A DNA stretch of 64,000 nt from Paramacrobiotus metropolitanus (GCF_019649055.1 NW_026570261.1:496001-560000); one strand, 5' to 3'. Counted from the stretch's first letter, positions 11,826-23,375 are shown. The notes: a model not told the origin generated them from the letters alone. Translations and numbers: made by a program.

Positions 11826-11935
11826 AAATATCCATCAGCTGGACGGTGCCAAATTCAGTAAACGGCTGACTGCCACTCAGACATTCCAACGTCACAACTC
11901 ATCTCGGATCAACTCCACCTGGCGGAAACGGTTGT
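11826..11935 (-). pseudogene. Fragment D of the secreted Cys-rich family
   Basis: The minus strand contains GACAACCGTTTCCGCCAGGT, GAGTTGATCCGAGATGAG and ACTGAATTTGGCACCGTCCA, which match the middle of exon 2 in copies A and C. Stops appear within about 15 codons, and neither the exon start nor the C-terminal half is present. It lies between intact copy A and broken copy B, as expected for a decaying tandem family. Confidence 0.7.
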
Positions 11936-12415
11936 CATCGTTTGTTGGATGAGGGTGTCACGAAGACTTCGGACACACTGTTGTCATCGCTTGTTGGATG
12001 AGGGTGTCACGAAGACTTCGGACTTCGCAACCTGTTTATATCCCAAACTGGTATTTTATTATGGACGATTAATTTAAGTGTAATTACGGGTGTCTTGTAC
12101 GAACATGTCACTTTTATTCTAATTTCGATTTTGTTATGTTAACTGTGAACGTGTGGAATATTTTCCAGTTATAGGTATCTTATTCCTTTCGGTGGCCGAG
12201 CATGTTCCGAAGCTTTTCTTGAACGAAACCTGTGTATATCCCAAACTAGTATTTTATTATGGACGATTAATTCAAGTGTAATTACGGGGTGTCTGGTACG
12301 AACATGTCACTTTTATTCTAATTTCGATTTTGTTAAGTTAACCTGTGAACGTGTGGAATATTTTTTAGTTATAGGTTTCTTATTCCTTTCGGTGGCCGAG
12401 CATGTTCCGAAGTTA
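11935..12415. repeat. Two adjacent tandem duplications (about 53 bp and about 198 bp)
   Basis: GTTGGATGAGGGTGTCACGA occurs twice about 53 bp apart just after 11935. AACCTGTTTATATCCCAAAC at 12029 and AACCTGTGTATATCCCAAAC at 12227 then start two copies of a segment of about 198 bp, both ending in TTTCGGTGGCCGAGCATGTT. Divergence between copies is a few percent, so both events look recent compared with the gene family. Confidence 0.85.
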
Positions 12416-12535
12416 CGTTGAGACCTTGTAGTCGAGCTTGGATTGACCAATGTCCCAACACCTCGCCGGCGTTTCTCAAAACATAAGCGCTAAATACATA
12501 TCATAATATCAAAAAGTGTCGTGTAATAAGTTATT

Positions 12536-12656
12536 AAGCTATTCCAATGCGAGTTCAGACAGACCTGCCAGAACTCGCACTGGAATAGCTTAACTTAATA
12601 ACGACATAAACGGGTCACTGAAGGTTCTAGAACCTTCAATGAATCCGTTCATGTCT
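12536..12656. repeat. Two consecutive imperfect palindromes
   Basis: AAGCTATTCCAATGCGAGTT near 12536 is inverted as AACTCGCACTGGAATAGCTT, with a loop of about 14 bp. Ten bases later GACATAAACGG...CCGTTCATGTC encloses a perfect 20-bp core, TGAAGGTTCTAGAACCTTCA (12619-12638). They resemble small foldback elements. From 12660 to 12985 no gene is seen. Confidence 0.7.
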
Positions 12657-12986
12657 AACTCGTAACACATTTTGAATTTTTAATACGTTAAATTATTTCT
12701 TAGAAAGTTGTTAGATTTGATGAAAAGTTTAATTTCCGGCTTGGCAATCATTCTCCATCCTCCCATTTTGAAATATATTACAACGACGTCAACGAGTATT
12801 ACAGGCAAACACACGGTAATATGCCACCCTATTGGCTGACAACAAAGCTGTGAAAGTGCTTCCGCTGTTTTAAGCACAAGACGGAAACATAGCTATTAGC
12901 TACTATCACGTTATTAAAACGACCGTTAATCGAAGTAGAAATCAAATGTGCCGATAATAACTGAACCTTGCCCAATTCAGATTTTC

Positions 12987-13537
12987 TTATCGGAGCATCG
13001 AAAGGTCACCACCAGCCGTAGTAGCATCTCTGATCCGCATTTTCCTCCTTTCTGACTCCGATCCTGGCTGTCGAACGACAGGGTGCATGCAGGTTTTGTT
13101 ATTGGTGCAGCTCATGAATAATGACTCTATTTTGGTTGGCTCAGTCTGAACTCTGTCCTGGACATCATAGTCGAGATCCGGCGCAACCCGCGTAGGCAAC
13201 AGGTTAGAGCAGAGGGCCACACTAATCCGGCATTTCTGCTTTGCTTCGTCGTAGGAGTATGCTTCCAGCATTTGGGCTATTCCGAATTCCATAAACGGCT
13301 GACTATCAGTCCGGCATTGTATGGTCGCCGGTTCATCTTGAAGAATCTCTACCGCGCGGAATCTGTCGGGAAATGATTTTACGGTGGCGCAGGATATTTG
13401 ATCGCCCAGCAGGCACAACTGAAAAACAAATAATTAAAAAAAAATAAAGCAAAATCAAAACATCTTTTTTGCACGGATTTACTAGTGCTAAAACCGTAGA
13501 TTCTTACCAGCAGAATGTAAAGACCATTGGTGCTCAT
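12987..13537 (-). pseudogene. Secreted Cys-rich protein copy B, frameshifted near the C-terminus
   Basis: Exon 1 (13537-13508) encodes MSTNGLYILL. Exon 2 starts at 13418 after TTTTCAG, with LCLLGDQISCATVK. The 89-bp intron is phase 0, as in copy A. The conserved middle (CRTDSQPFMEFG, EAYSYD, KCRIS, SCTNNKTC) is intact. A 4-bp tandem duplication (TGCATGCA near 13080-13090, on the minus strand after NNKTC) then shifts the frame. The family's end block (TLSF...LVVTFRCSD) is still present but in another frame. The protein as read ends at 12987 with an unrelated tail. It could still be made as a variant, but the lost C-terminal Cys pair argues for a damaged gene. Confidence 0.65.
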
Positions 13538-13539
13538 TT

Positions 13540-15120
13540 TAGACAGCTTTGGCCAACAAGCTGAAGTAAACTATTGCGCCCAAGTATTGTGTGTTTATAA
13601 GAAATCTGAGCATGCGTTTGTAAATGGAGATTTGAGCCGAAACCAGTTTGAATTGCTACATATGTCACGCGTAACCGTCAATTTACCGATAATTACCGAG
13701 TTTGGGTATGCAATTTACATGCGAATTTTTTAATAGGCTGCTCTGAAGTTTCTATCGCATAAGCAGGTCCTTTATATTTTGGAATTTATCATCGCTGCCA
13801 GCTCCGCGGTTACTACATGTACGTCTGCAATTATTGACATTGATTTTTTTTTACATTCTAATTTTCGCGGCGCACGCATACGCTTGCATTAGCTTTTTAA
13901 GATTATCATTTTTTTATTGAACCAAGATTTATATTATGTATTAAATGTGGTGCATGATTTGCATCTACAAACTGCTATTTGACACTCGCCCTCGTCCATG
14001 TGCCTGAGAGACACATTTAATTCATGGAACGTTAAGCTGGCTGTTGACTTCTTCCTACTTAACCTGAATTCCTCAGGAAATTTGTTTGCTTTTCACTTAT
14101 TGAAACAGTCAGTAAAAATAAGTAAACTGAAAACTTAGAAACTACGAACTGCAACCGCTTCCCGTTGGTGAACAAATGGCAGCCTCCCAGTGTGGCAGCG
14201 GGATTAGGCTCTGCTGCGAATTTTTTTGCGATGTCCTCACTTCTTTGCATGAAAACATTTTGCATGAATATCAGACCGTTCTGCACCAGATTGGGACGAA
14301 CCCATGGGCTGCGCTTGCGCGGCACACAAGAAAACTCCGTGAATTAAACCATAGACGAGTGCGAGCGTTAATTATGAAAATTACTGTAATGTTATTTAAC
14401 ATTTGTTTCATGGTCACCTTGAGATTTCAGTACTCCCGGCACCGGCATCTGTGAGTAGTGCCCAGAGCAGACATGACACAGTTTAACCCAGAGATACCGA
14501 ATTTTATGGCGCTAGCGGTGTTTCTGAAATACTTTTTAGTTTGTCCTGACCAACGTTTAACGTACATCAGTACAGATCGCTTCCGTGATATGCCTGCAAC
14601 GCTCCAGTAAACGCGTTTCTACTTCTGTTGCGCTGCACCTGGTGAACAAAATATGAAAAATCGAGGTACAGATGGTAATATTACTATACGCAGGATTTGT
14701 AAGAAAATGAAAATCTATAATTGTATAACTGTAATCTCGTACGCTGAAATAATTGCGTTATATTAAAATTATCACCAAATGCACAGCAGTAAACAAACTG
14801 TACGGAAAGCGCGCTTATTCAGTGCCTGTGTATAACGTAGCATAAAAGTCAATGATTCTGAGACAATAATTATATAGATATCATACGGTGCACGGTGCAC
14901 CAATTTTTAAACATTAATTTTTAACGATTTTTAAAGTTAATGCACAAAATAATTAATTAATTAATTGATTTTAATGCACAGCTTGCTACTATCAATGATA
15001 AGATGACAGGACTGCAGCACTATTAACAACCACCATAATATCTTTAAACAGTTACGAGAATTCGGATTGCATATTGATATTACAGTAAAGATACTCATAA
15101 ATTCGTCTGAGATGAAATCA
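13540..15120. other. Intergenic, no gene recognised
   Basis: Mostly AT-rich. A short minus-strand ORF at 14059-14325 (88 residues) overlaps plus-strand ORFs of similar length and shows no domain or splice context, so I do not call it a gene. Poly-A and TTAATTAATTAATTGA stretches lie near 14930-14975. Confidence 0.5.
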
Positions 15121-15126
15121 GACCGT

Positions 15127-15838
15127 TTAGACTTTCTGTTTTTGGTCGGAGCAGCGAAAGGTCACCATCAGCCGCATTGGCGTCGAAATGCCACACAGTG
15201 AATTTTGCAGCTGATCCTCGCGATCGAACGACAGGGTGAAGGTGCGGTTGTTGGAATAGCTGCGGAATAAGGTCTGCAGCTTGTTCTTGGGCATTTCCGC
15301 TGTACTTCACGAATCATCGTTGATGATGGGGGGCGGCGGCGGCCAGAGCCCGATGCCGGGCTGGCAGAAGGCGGGCTGAATACGGCAGATCTGTTGGGTT
15401 TTGTCGTACGTGTAGGCCTCCATCAGCTGGACGGTGCCGAATTCAATAAACGGCTGACGATCACTCGGGCATTCCAACGTCAGCGCCTCATCGCGGACCA
15501 ACTCCACCGTGCGGAATCGGTTGTCGGATAAGGGTTTCACGGTGGCGCCGGACACGCTGTCGCCAATCAGGCAGATCTGTTTAGAAAGTTATCACGCACA
15601 GTCAGTGTGTTTTTTATGGACTGTGCAAGTCTGCGTTAGTGTACAAGCCAGACTACAAATTGAGCATAAAATAAAAAAAATACAAAATCCCGGCTCATGC
15701 ACACTGTAGTGTAGTGGCGCTGGAAAGTGCGCTGATTCCTTTACTCTGTACTGTATGTGCTCAGTTTGTAGTCTGGCTTCTACAATCATTGTTGCTTACC
15801 GCAGTAATTAGCAGGATGTTTAGGCTAGTAGTCCGCAT
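15127..15838 (-). pseudogene. Secreted Cys-rich protein copy C, broken
   Basis: Exon 1 (15838-15800) encodes MRTTSLNILLITA. Exon 2 starts at 15576 after AACAG with ICLIGDSVSGATVK. The 223-bp intron is phase 0. The first half is well preserved (LECPSDRQPFIEFG, EAYTYD, ICRI). The frame then hits TGA at about 15307, where copy A reads on through IDDSGMIRE. Beyond the stop the same frame resumes family sequence (TLSFDREDQL, TPMRLMVTFRCS) up to a TAA at 15127-15129. Two conserved Cys of the SC...NC motif are Tyr and Phe here. Small deletions plus loss of Cys pairs point to a pseudogene rather than a single read error. Confidence 0.7.
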
Positions 15839-15839
15839 T

Positions 15840-16820
15840 TTTGTATGGTCTGAAAAAAACAGCTGGACGAATATGGTTCTGCAGAAGCGTACTATCTGCC
15901 GGTATGTAAAGAACTACAACTTTATTATAATGCCATGCTCGACCATTACAAATGCAACATTTTGGCGAACGAAACTGGTTTTTGTATCGCTAATTGATAT
16001 CTTATAAATGATAATTATAATAAACCGGTAAAAGGTTGTAATTATGGGGTATATGGTATAAATATAACATTGATATTTAGGTATTCCAGTTCTGATTTTT
16101 ACTGAGTGAAATGTGAATGCAGCTTGCAAGAGTAAAAGATTTTGTCAGACAAGAGTCCTTGTTCTTTCAGCAGAATGCAGATTTATACCCGTACGACAAT
16201 TGCGCATAACACCATAAAGTCGGCGGGTTAAGTCGCATAATAAGTTAATAAATCGATAGCTATCACTTTATCAATGACCAACATGTACAGTGTCCATACA
16301 TCCGGATTAACAGCAACTGTATTTTTACAACAACGACGAATCCCAATCCTAATTAAAAAAAAAACTTTATCCACAATATGTCAACATTTTTTTGCCGCTA
16401 GGTTTTAGCGATAGATTTTTTAGCAATTATTCGTTTTAGTCCCAACATGACTAATGTTTTTATTTACGTTTTTCGCATGTCGACAGTCGACAGACAAAAA
16501 TTGTTTATTGTCGCTTTTCCGGTGTACTAACGTCTAACACCATCTTTATATGATAATTATTATCCACGTACCCAGTGTCACCACCCACCAACTTTCCAAT
16601 GTTAACAATAATAAACAGGCCAGAAGCATCCTTGTGATACCGGCTCAAACGCGAAAATAAATATTCAATAACATAGAAAATAGAATAAAACATTAAATTA
16701 AACTATTAAAGCAACAAATAAAAGAAATCAAAATGATTAAAAATCTAACCTGGCAAATAAAACCTATAATAAAATGGAAATCTGCAGTAAAACTGTGAAA
16801 CGGTAAAATCGAAGACAACT
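15840..16820. other. Intergenic between copy C and the RMDN1-type gene
   Basis: AT-rich with no supported ORF. It should contain the 3' UTR of the minus-strand gene that ends at 16826. A TTTATT on the plus strand (AATAAA on the minus) near 16459 is a possible distal poly(A) signal. Confidence 0.45.
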
Positions 16821-16825
16821 CCGCA

Positions 16826-19809
16826 CTACGACTGGGATTTCTTGATGGCTTCCTGGAGCAGTTGGTTGCCTTCCTCCAGCGCCTGCAAATAAAAATAACT
16901 GGATGCGTTTCTCCGTAACTGTCAATCTCCATAGATGCGGCAATTTTGAAACAAGCACAAAAGCCGTTAATCGGCGTGCTGTACTTAGTAGTTAGTACGA
17001 GTACTCGTAAGTCGTTCTAATAGAAGAAAATCAGGATTTTTAACTGTCACTAACTTCAAACTCGAAAACTGAGTCAATCATAAAAAATTATAATAAATGT
17101 TTATAATAATAATAATTACAATATTTATTTAAAGTTACAATAATTAGAGAACTTCAAATAATTACAAATTTTTATATAATTAAAGCACCGCGCCGCCATA
17201 AAAATGCATAATTTCCACCCGAATGACATTACGAAATTTCGTACAGACCTTGCGATCTTCGGCCGTTTCGGGCTTGTACTGCTGCAGCCGGGTCAGGTAG
17301 ACCACGGCGTGCTGGTAATTGTGGATTTTCATATGCGCCTTGCCCAGCATCAGCAGGTTCATGCTGTAGAAATTCGGCTGGACTAGTGCGGAAAAAAGGA
17401 AGACAATTAACTGCCAATAATTTCTGAATTTTTGGCAGTGCAAATGCGCAGCGTGTAAGAAAACAGCCGGCATTACTAACCTTGTTCCGCGTGTTCGAAG
17501 CATTTGATAGCCTGCAAAATTTTGTTACAAAGGTAAGAAGAATGTTGACGATATGTGTGTAAATTACAGTAAGTCGGAAAAAGAAACTCAAAGACACTGA
17601 AGAAAGCAAAAGAATCTGCAGACCGGCTACGTGAATGTAAGAGAAATTCGGTAATTAATATTTAAATGATTTAGAAAGAAATGTACATCGAAATCTGGTG
17701 CGTACGATAATAATACGAGTACGAAGCGAAACATATAGATATTTGGCAAAATTATGTGGGGGAAAAAGTCCGCAAAAATATACATGAACAGCCAAAAAAT
17801 AAACAAGCAAAATTTTTATTTTCCAAAAAACAAACACAATTTCGCTTGGCAAGCTGCAGGAAGAATACGAACATGCAGTGAAAAGATTCAGCAAAAACTT
17901 ATAAATAACCAAAACCCGAACGGGTAAAAATACAACACAACCCGGCAAAGTTGAGCAGTTTTTAATTTCTACCGACCGATTAATAAAATGCTGATACGAC
18001 TATCAATATTATTCTGTATTTTTATTTTATGAAAGTGTACCTCTTCGTATGTCGATGTGGGGGGTGTCGCGAAGAACGCGGCCGCGGCCTGCCGCGTGTA
18101 CCAGGCCAAATCCGCGAAACTATAATGCCTGCAAAACAATTACTTAAAAAAAATCATCAGAAGTTCATGTTCATAAAACTGCGATGAATAATGACAGTTT
18201 TCCCTTTCACTGGGTTAATTCTTACCAGTATCCCAGACAATGATGACTGGTGGGATCCGATGGGTTCAGGGCAATGGCTTTCTGGAATTGTCAAGACATT
18301 TCAGCAGTCTCAAATGAAATTTCTCAGCATACGGCCATTGCAGTACACATTTATTACAAAAATAAATAATGTAATATGCGCATCCAATAAATGTAATAAT
18401 AATACTTCAATAAATGTATTTTATATATAAAATATTAAATATGAATATTAAACTGAACAATCACAAGGGTACCTCGAAATGCTCTTTCACTTCCGGTGAG
18501 CGCTGCAAGCGGAATTTCGTCCCTTTAAACTTGCCAATTTCATCCAGAAGGATCGCGTACCACTGGAATACTAAGAACACTACGAATACTAAGAATTCGT
18601 GAAATGGCAGAAACTGTTAAAATAAAAATTACGAAACTCTGATAACTATAGTGATTTTCCCAAAGCAGAAAATAGCTATGATGATCCGTTAAAGAAAAAG
18701 TTTCCCGAAATTACCAGAAGCAGAACAGTTGTCCGAATACAGGACGGTAATACACAATTCAAACAACTTTTAGCAATGTCTGTATGACTGTATCACAGCA
18801 CTCATAATCAATAATAATAAATAGTTTGCAAATAATTCTAAGTAATCAATAGATTCTTACAATTAAAAAAAACAAACAAATAAAAGCAGCCGAATAAAAA
18901 TTAATTGTAAAAAATTTTAGTTATTAAATGTACTGAATTGTCAATTTGTCATTTGCGTTTACTGCATTTTATTTTTTATCTCCGCAGATTCACGCCGATC
19001 ACTAAATAACAATAAACAATTTTAAAAATTGATAAAAAAATAAATGAAAAATCAAAATAAATATCAATTGCATATAAAAAAATAAGTTGACTTCATTAAG
19101 TGGAAGCAATACTGAATTTATTATGCTGCAAAACATGGACGTACTTTATGGCACGCGAAGTTTCCTCCACCAGCTGCCACGGCGCGTTTCGATGCATCGA
19201 ACGCGGCGTACATAAGAGATTTCTTCTCCTCCTTGACAGTGGCAGCCTGGGATTTCTCGTACAGTACCCGCGCCAAGCGCCACTGAATATCCGCGTCATC
19301 CGTATCGCGAAACTGCTCCAGAAGCATATATAGCTCCTCGATGTTGTGCTTGTCGTACAGCGTGTCAGCGATCTTGCAGACATCTTTTAGATTCGCTGCA
19401 GGACCTATTGGAGACAATCAAACAATTTCCGAATAAAAATACAGTCGCTGCACTGCACGCAAGTGAACGATAAATCATAAAATCGCAGACCCACCAAGAT
19501 CAGCATACAGCGCCAATGGAAGGGGGGTACCAGAATCTGGTTTAGCAGACTGATTAACGGCGCAATACGCCAGTTTGACAGCGGGAATGAAGGAGAAGAC
19601 TACGATGCTGCCATACTGGGGACAAGGTCCTGCCTAATAAATGCAAACTCAAATATAACGACGGGATGACAAGGACTAGTTGCAATGACGCAGCTCACAG
19701 TCAGCCTTCTCCGTGTTTGCTGGATGGTCGGATTGCATAGATCATGCACACGAGTGTAGCGCAGTGCACGCCATAAATGTCGGAGACTGCTGCTGTTGGA
19801 TAGGGGCAT
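16826..19809 (-). CDS. RMDN1-like: RMDN1/FAM82B-type regulator of microtubule dynamics protein (TPR-like), complete
   Basis: Nine exons on the minus strand: 19809-19699, 19615-19495, 19404-19145, 18562-18473, 18281-18226, 18128-18041, 17511-17481, 17382-17249 and 16882-16826. All introns are GT-AG and the phases join cleanly into 315 codons plus stop. Animal RMDN1 is of similar length. The N-terminus is Arg-rich (HLWRALRYTR, QQTRRRLT), like a mitochondrial presequence, followed by a hydrophobic stretch (GSIVVFSFIPAVKLAYCAV). The body carries family landmarks: KIADTLYDK, DADIQWRLAR, HKWYAILLDEIG, AIALNPSDPTSHHCLGYW, FFATPPTSTYEEAIKCF, NFYSMNLLMLGKAH and a basic tail IKKSQS. RMDN proteins form TPR-like helical folds and associate with mitochondria or microtubules. 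The exact role here is inferred from the family. The start is the first ATG in the presequence exon. No frame break was found. Confidence 0.93.
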
Positions 19810-19933
19810 AGTCACTCAAGGATTGTTAATAATGTCAAATACAAATAAAGTGGCAATCTTGTATTAGCAAACTCAGCCCTTCTGAAAGATTACGTACAAT
19901 AAAACAAGAATGGATAAGTACTTAAATGCTGTA

Positions 19934-19941
19934 CTATGGCG
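19934..19941. repeat. Candidate 8-bp target-site duplication, left
   Basis: CTATGGCG directly precedes the left inverted-repeat end (AGCGGCTGGGG at 19942) and recurs at 29958-29965 directly after the right end. An 8-bp duplication is typical of hAT- or P-like transposition. A second, related inverted-repeat arm begins with the same bases on the right, so shared ancestry of the ends is an alternative explanation. Confidence 0.5.
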
Positions 19942-19989
19942 AGCGGCTGGGGTAAAAAGGCAGTTACTTTCATTTTGATCGTTCTGTTC

Positions 19990-20155
19990 GAGACTTCACT
20001 TTCCTTTCTTGATTTCCTTTCTTTTTTCACTTTTTTCACTTTCTTCACTTGCTTCACTCTGCTTCACTTCCTTCACTTCCTTCACTTCCTTCACTTCCTT
20101 CACTTCCTTCACTTCCCTCACTTCCCTCACTTCCTTCACTTACTTCGCTTAAGTA
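19990..20155. repeat. TTCACTTCC simple-repeat tract of the left arm
   Basis: Degenerate pentamer/decamer repeats of CTTCACTTCC and TTTTCAC. The same tract, inverted, lies at 29775-29910 and again in direct orientation at 29995-30125. Apparent Phe/Leu-His ORFs here are by-products. Confidence 0.8.
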
Positions 20156-20973
20156 CTTCATTACCTTCATTACTGTAAAATGTCAAACCGCTTTGCGAAT
20201 TTTTAAAAAAAATTTATATAGAAGCAGTATACAGTATGCGCGTACCTACGTACAAATCGGCTTTAATTTCAAACTGCTGCACTGCTTAGTGCTTACTGAG
20301 AGTCGGAGACATTCCGGTAATCGTGTTCAATCCTTAATTGCTTAAAAATTCTGGACAGTTGAAAACAAGGCATAATATGACAATTTATTAATAATCTTTT
20401 GTGAACTTGTTTTAAACACTAACTATTTCCCCAAAGACTAAAGAGATCAATGCACTTGGCAATTACGTACTTTGGAAGACGCCTTTTAACATACAGGACT
20501 GCTCTTGTTTGAGGTCACCACGAACGCGCAGAATTCGTTTGTTAGCCAGTAAAGAATACCTTGTAGTCACCTAATAGTTTCGAAAAAGTTTGCACTAAAA
20601 CATCTGTTGCTGGATTTTTTATGGATGTCGTTTTAAAATCTTTAACAAACACCGCTACACCCTTCCACTGAGCACCGCTTAAGTCGATACTGGCACATCA
20701 AAAGACCATTATTTTAATAATTCTATATCCGCAAGAAAACGTTACTATACACCTGAAAAGTAAGAAAACGAAAACGACATATTTTATAATTTATTTCCAA
20801 AAATGCCCGAACTTGCCCAACCAGGGCTTTAAGTACCTACATACCCGGTACATGCTGCTGCTGGTACTTTACCAAATAATATCTATACAGTATTCTGTCC
20901 ACTACCCAGTAGCAAAACTATTTATTAACATGAAAGATACAAAAATAATGAAGCAAGTGAAGTAAATGAAGTA

Positions 20974-21916
20974 CACCCCGTTCACGCCAAGTTGGCGGTG
21001 CCCATTTAAAAAATTCCCTGAGCCATTAGTCAACAAATTTAACTTTTTTTAACTTTAAAGTGATTACTGAATCTATCCAACACCATTTGCAATTGAGGTT
21101 TCTAAGATTTGAGCTATTTGTGAATTACAGGAATTTTAAAACTAGAGCAGGCCACTTCAAAAATGCGCTGCAGTTGAGCTATCGCGGTTTCGTCTCTCCC
21201 ACATAAAATTCGTTTTAAATTCCCGTTTATACCGTAGTCCATGGACGCTAAATCTGCCGACTTGGCCGTGCATCGGCCCTTCGGGGTGCACTTTGCACCA
21301 TTAACTTGAAGCCCTTCCTGGGGCAGGGCACCGGTATAACGGTGGGCGTGGCCGAACTGTAGGACGATTTCCTCCGCGAGGTCACCATGCAGCCGTGGGA
21401 AGTCCTCCTTGAACGTGCAACATAAAATACGATTCGCAAGGAGTTGGGCGTTAACATTTTCACTACCATTCTGAGCATAAGCGCGCGACCCTCCTTTGGA
21501 ACACTTTTCAGTGAACACCATCCCTTTTTTCAAAAAGCGCTTTGTTTTGGCGAAAAAACGATTTTGCTCCCTAGGCGGCTTGCAGGTTTGGTCTAGCCGT
21601 TAACGTTTAGTTTTTTTTTCCTGAAGCACTCTCTTGGGGGTCCTGAAACTGACCTCAATTCCAAGCGCCTAAAGTCGTTCCTGCATTTCTGGCAGAATTA
21701 AATTGTGTTTTTGAACTGCCATGACTTGTTTCATCGGTGCCTTCAATTCGGAAGGCGTTTCTCGCGGCACCACAACCACAAATCCATTACGCTTTTGTTC
21801 AATAAATGCGCAAAAGAAAACTACGCTATAACCTTTAAAAAGACTGGCAAAACATGCGCTGCACGATTCGGCAGAAAATTAAAATGGCACACCGCCAACT
21901 TGGCGTGAACGGGGTG
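20974..21916. mobile_element. Tc1/mariner-type element, 943 bp, TA target duplication
   Basis: Terminal inverted repeats of about 34 bp begin CACCCCGTTCACGCCAAGTT at 20974 and end with the reverse complement at 21916. A TA dinucleotide flanks both ends (20972-20973 and 21917-21918), which is the hallmark of Tc1/mariner insertion. Outside the ends the GAAGTGAAGTAAATGAAG / AAGTGAAGGAAG tract is continuous, so the element split the left arm of the larger inverted-repeat element and is younger than it. Confidence 0.88.
21114..21533 (-). pseudogene. Tc1/mariner transposase, C-terminal remnant
   Basis: A 139-codon minus-strand frame inside the mariner-type element. Residues near the end, SADLASMDYGINGNLKRIL, match the conserved region before and after the last catalytic acidic residue (SPDLNPMDYxxWGxLKxxL in the family). 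Upstream, NAQLLANRIL and VLQFGHAHRYTGALPQ resemble the segment around the second catalytic Asp, but the Asp itself is not seen in the expected QDGAPxH context. The N-terminal DNA-binding half is missing or out of frame, so the copy cannot encode a full transposase. Confidence 0.65.
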
Positions 21917-22283
21917 TAAGTGAAGGAAGTGATGGAAGTGATGGAAGTGAAGGAAGTGAAGGAAGCAAAAGCGACTAACAAGAATCAAACAATTTTTCTT
22001 ACAGAACCCAAAAGCAACTGACACTTCAAGGTTTATCCGCCAGCCTTTTATATCCTCACGACTACAGCGATTGTAAAGTGTTGCATTGTGATTTGCCAGA
22101 AATTGGTCTTAAACTCCGCCTTTTTATTAAAGCAGTAGTTTCTATTGGTCAGGTTTTTTTCAACATAGGACTGTTGCGATTGGTTGAAAAATCGGTAGTT
22201 TAGCTCCGCCTTTTTTTTCCCTGCAAACCTTGTTAAAAGGTGTAAAAGGCAGAGACTTGGGAAACTTCGTCCTTATTGATGAT

Positions 22284-22293
22284 TATATATAAA
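22284..22293 (+). promoter_or_regulatory. TATA box of the IAP gene
   Basis: TATATATAAA lies 84 bp upstream of the IAP ATG. Two inverted CCAAT motifs (CTATTGGTCA near 22143 and GATTGGTTGA near 22179) and a repeated CTCCGCCTTTTT lie further upstream. This is a compact, plausible polymerase II promoter inside the mobile element. Confidence 0.6.
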
Positions 22294-22376
22294 CGATGAT
22301 GGTCAAGCAAAATTTAGTTTTCGGTTTTAGAAACAGGCTTTTATTGAATCAGTTTCTTTGTCATTAAACAACAAAA

Positions 22377-23204
22377 ATGGACATGCGTAATGTGATCCAT
22401 CGTCTGGAGACCTTTAAAAACACCAACTGGGACAATAGTTTACTTCCACCGACGTACTTAGCCTTAGCCGGAATGTTTTATCGTGGAACCGGGGATGAAG
22501 TTCAGTGCGCATATTGTAACGGTATTATGTCCGGATGGGGTAGAATTCGAAGCCCAAGGCGGCATCATCAATTACTGTTTCCAAACTGTCCAATGTCAAA
22601 GAAAACACCCGAACCCATTACTGCGGAAGGAGAAGACGTCGTGGAGGTGTGGGCATCAGCGCCAGTTGCTATTCCGGGGACCTACAGCTACGCTGTGCGC
22701 TTTCCAGACATGCAGGATTACAAGGCGCGTTTTTCTACATTTGCCGAGTGGCCTGAATCAAAAGCTCAGCATCCCAGGGTCATGGCACAGGCCGGTTGGT
22801 TTTATAACGGGAGCGGTGATTGCGTCCAGTGCTTTCACTGTGGACGAGAGCTTGAAAGATGGGTTCCCACCGATGGAGCATGGGAAGAGCACGCCAGAGC
22901 GTCGCCCATTTGTCCATTTGTCATAGCACAAAAAGGAGAACAGTTTGTCTACGATGTTCAGACCAAGCAAGCAAAGGAATCAGCGCAGATCTGTGACAAG
23001 GTATCTCAAGCGTACGCAGCTAGGAAAAAAGAAAATAACCCGCTGGAGAAAGTGCAATATAAGGTCTGTTTAGACAATGATGTCCAAGTTGTATTCCGAC
23101 CATGCAATCATCTGGCCTGTTGCAATAACTGTTCAGATAGATTGATACAGTGTCCTGTTTGCAGAACTGTGGTGATTCAAAAAATCCGGGTTTTTTTGTG
23201 TTAG
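22377..23204 (+). CDS. Inhibitor-of-apoptosis protein, BIR-BIR-RING
   Basis: A single-exon gene of 275 codons. BIR1 spans about residues 10-78 (TFKNTNWD...LALAGMFYRG, CAYC, then H and C in HHQLLFPNCP). BIR2 spans about 112-182 (STFAEWPE, QAGWFYNGSGD, CVQCFHCGRELERW, EEHARASPICPF). The C-terminal RING covers the last 50 residues (VCLDNDVQVVFRPCNHLACC, then CPVCR). Length and order match the compact two-BIR IAPs of insects and of insect DNA viruses. IAPs bind caspases and RING-type members ubiquitinate targets. Function here is inferred. The first RING zinc ligand, normally Cys two residues before the VCLD Cys, is Tyr. That could impair E3 activity. It has its own TATA box and a poly(A) signal, lacks introns and sits at the centre of a long inverted-repeat element, which suggests capture. 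Confidence 0.9.
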   Translation: MDMRNVIHRLETFKNTNWDNSLLPPTYLALAGMFYRGTGDEVQCAYCNGIMSGWGRIRSPRRHHQLLFPNCPMSKKTPEPITAEGEDVVEVWASAPVAIPGTYSYAVRFPDMQDYKARFSTFAEWPESKAQHPRVMAQAGWFYNGSGDCVQCFHCGRELERWVPTDGAWEEHARASPICPFVIAQKGEQFVYDVQTKQAKESAQICDKVSQAYAARKKENNPLEKVQYKVCLDNDVQVVFRPCNHLACCNNCSDRLIQCPVCRTVVIQKIRVFLC

Positions 23205-23369
23205 TGTACAGTTCCACCTATTATTCGTCAACTGAAAACAAGAGAAAAACAGAAAACCAAAAATCGTAAATACAATATCGATTGAAGTATTGCAGTGCTG
23301 TGGCTTCTTTCGGAAAATGCTAAACAACTGTTTCACTTGTTACTTTAAAGCTTAAACAAAAAAAACAAA

Positions 23370-23375
23370 AATAAA
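23370..23375 (+). terminator. Poly(A) signal of the IAP gene
   Basis: AATAAA occurs 166 bp after the IAP stop codon in an A-rich stretch and is the nearest canonical signal downstream of the stop. Confidence 0.5.

Noticed and set aside
20049-20345. LPSLPSLP-type repeat protein
   Set aside because: It is a translation of the CTTCACTTCC simple repeat of the inverted-repeat arm.
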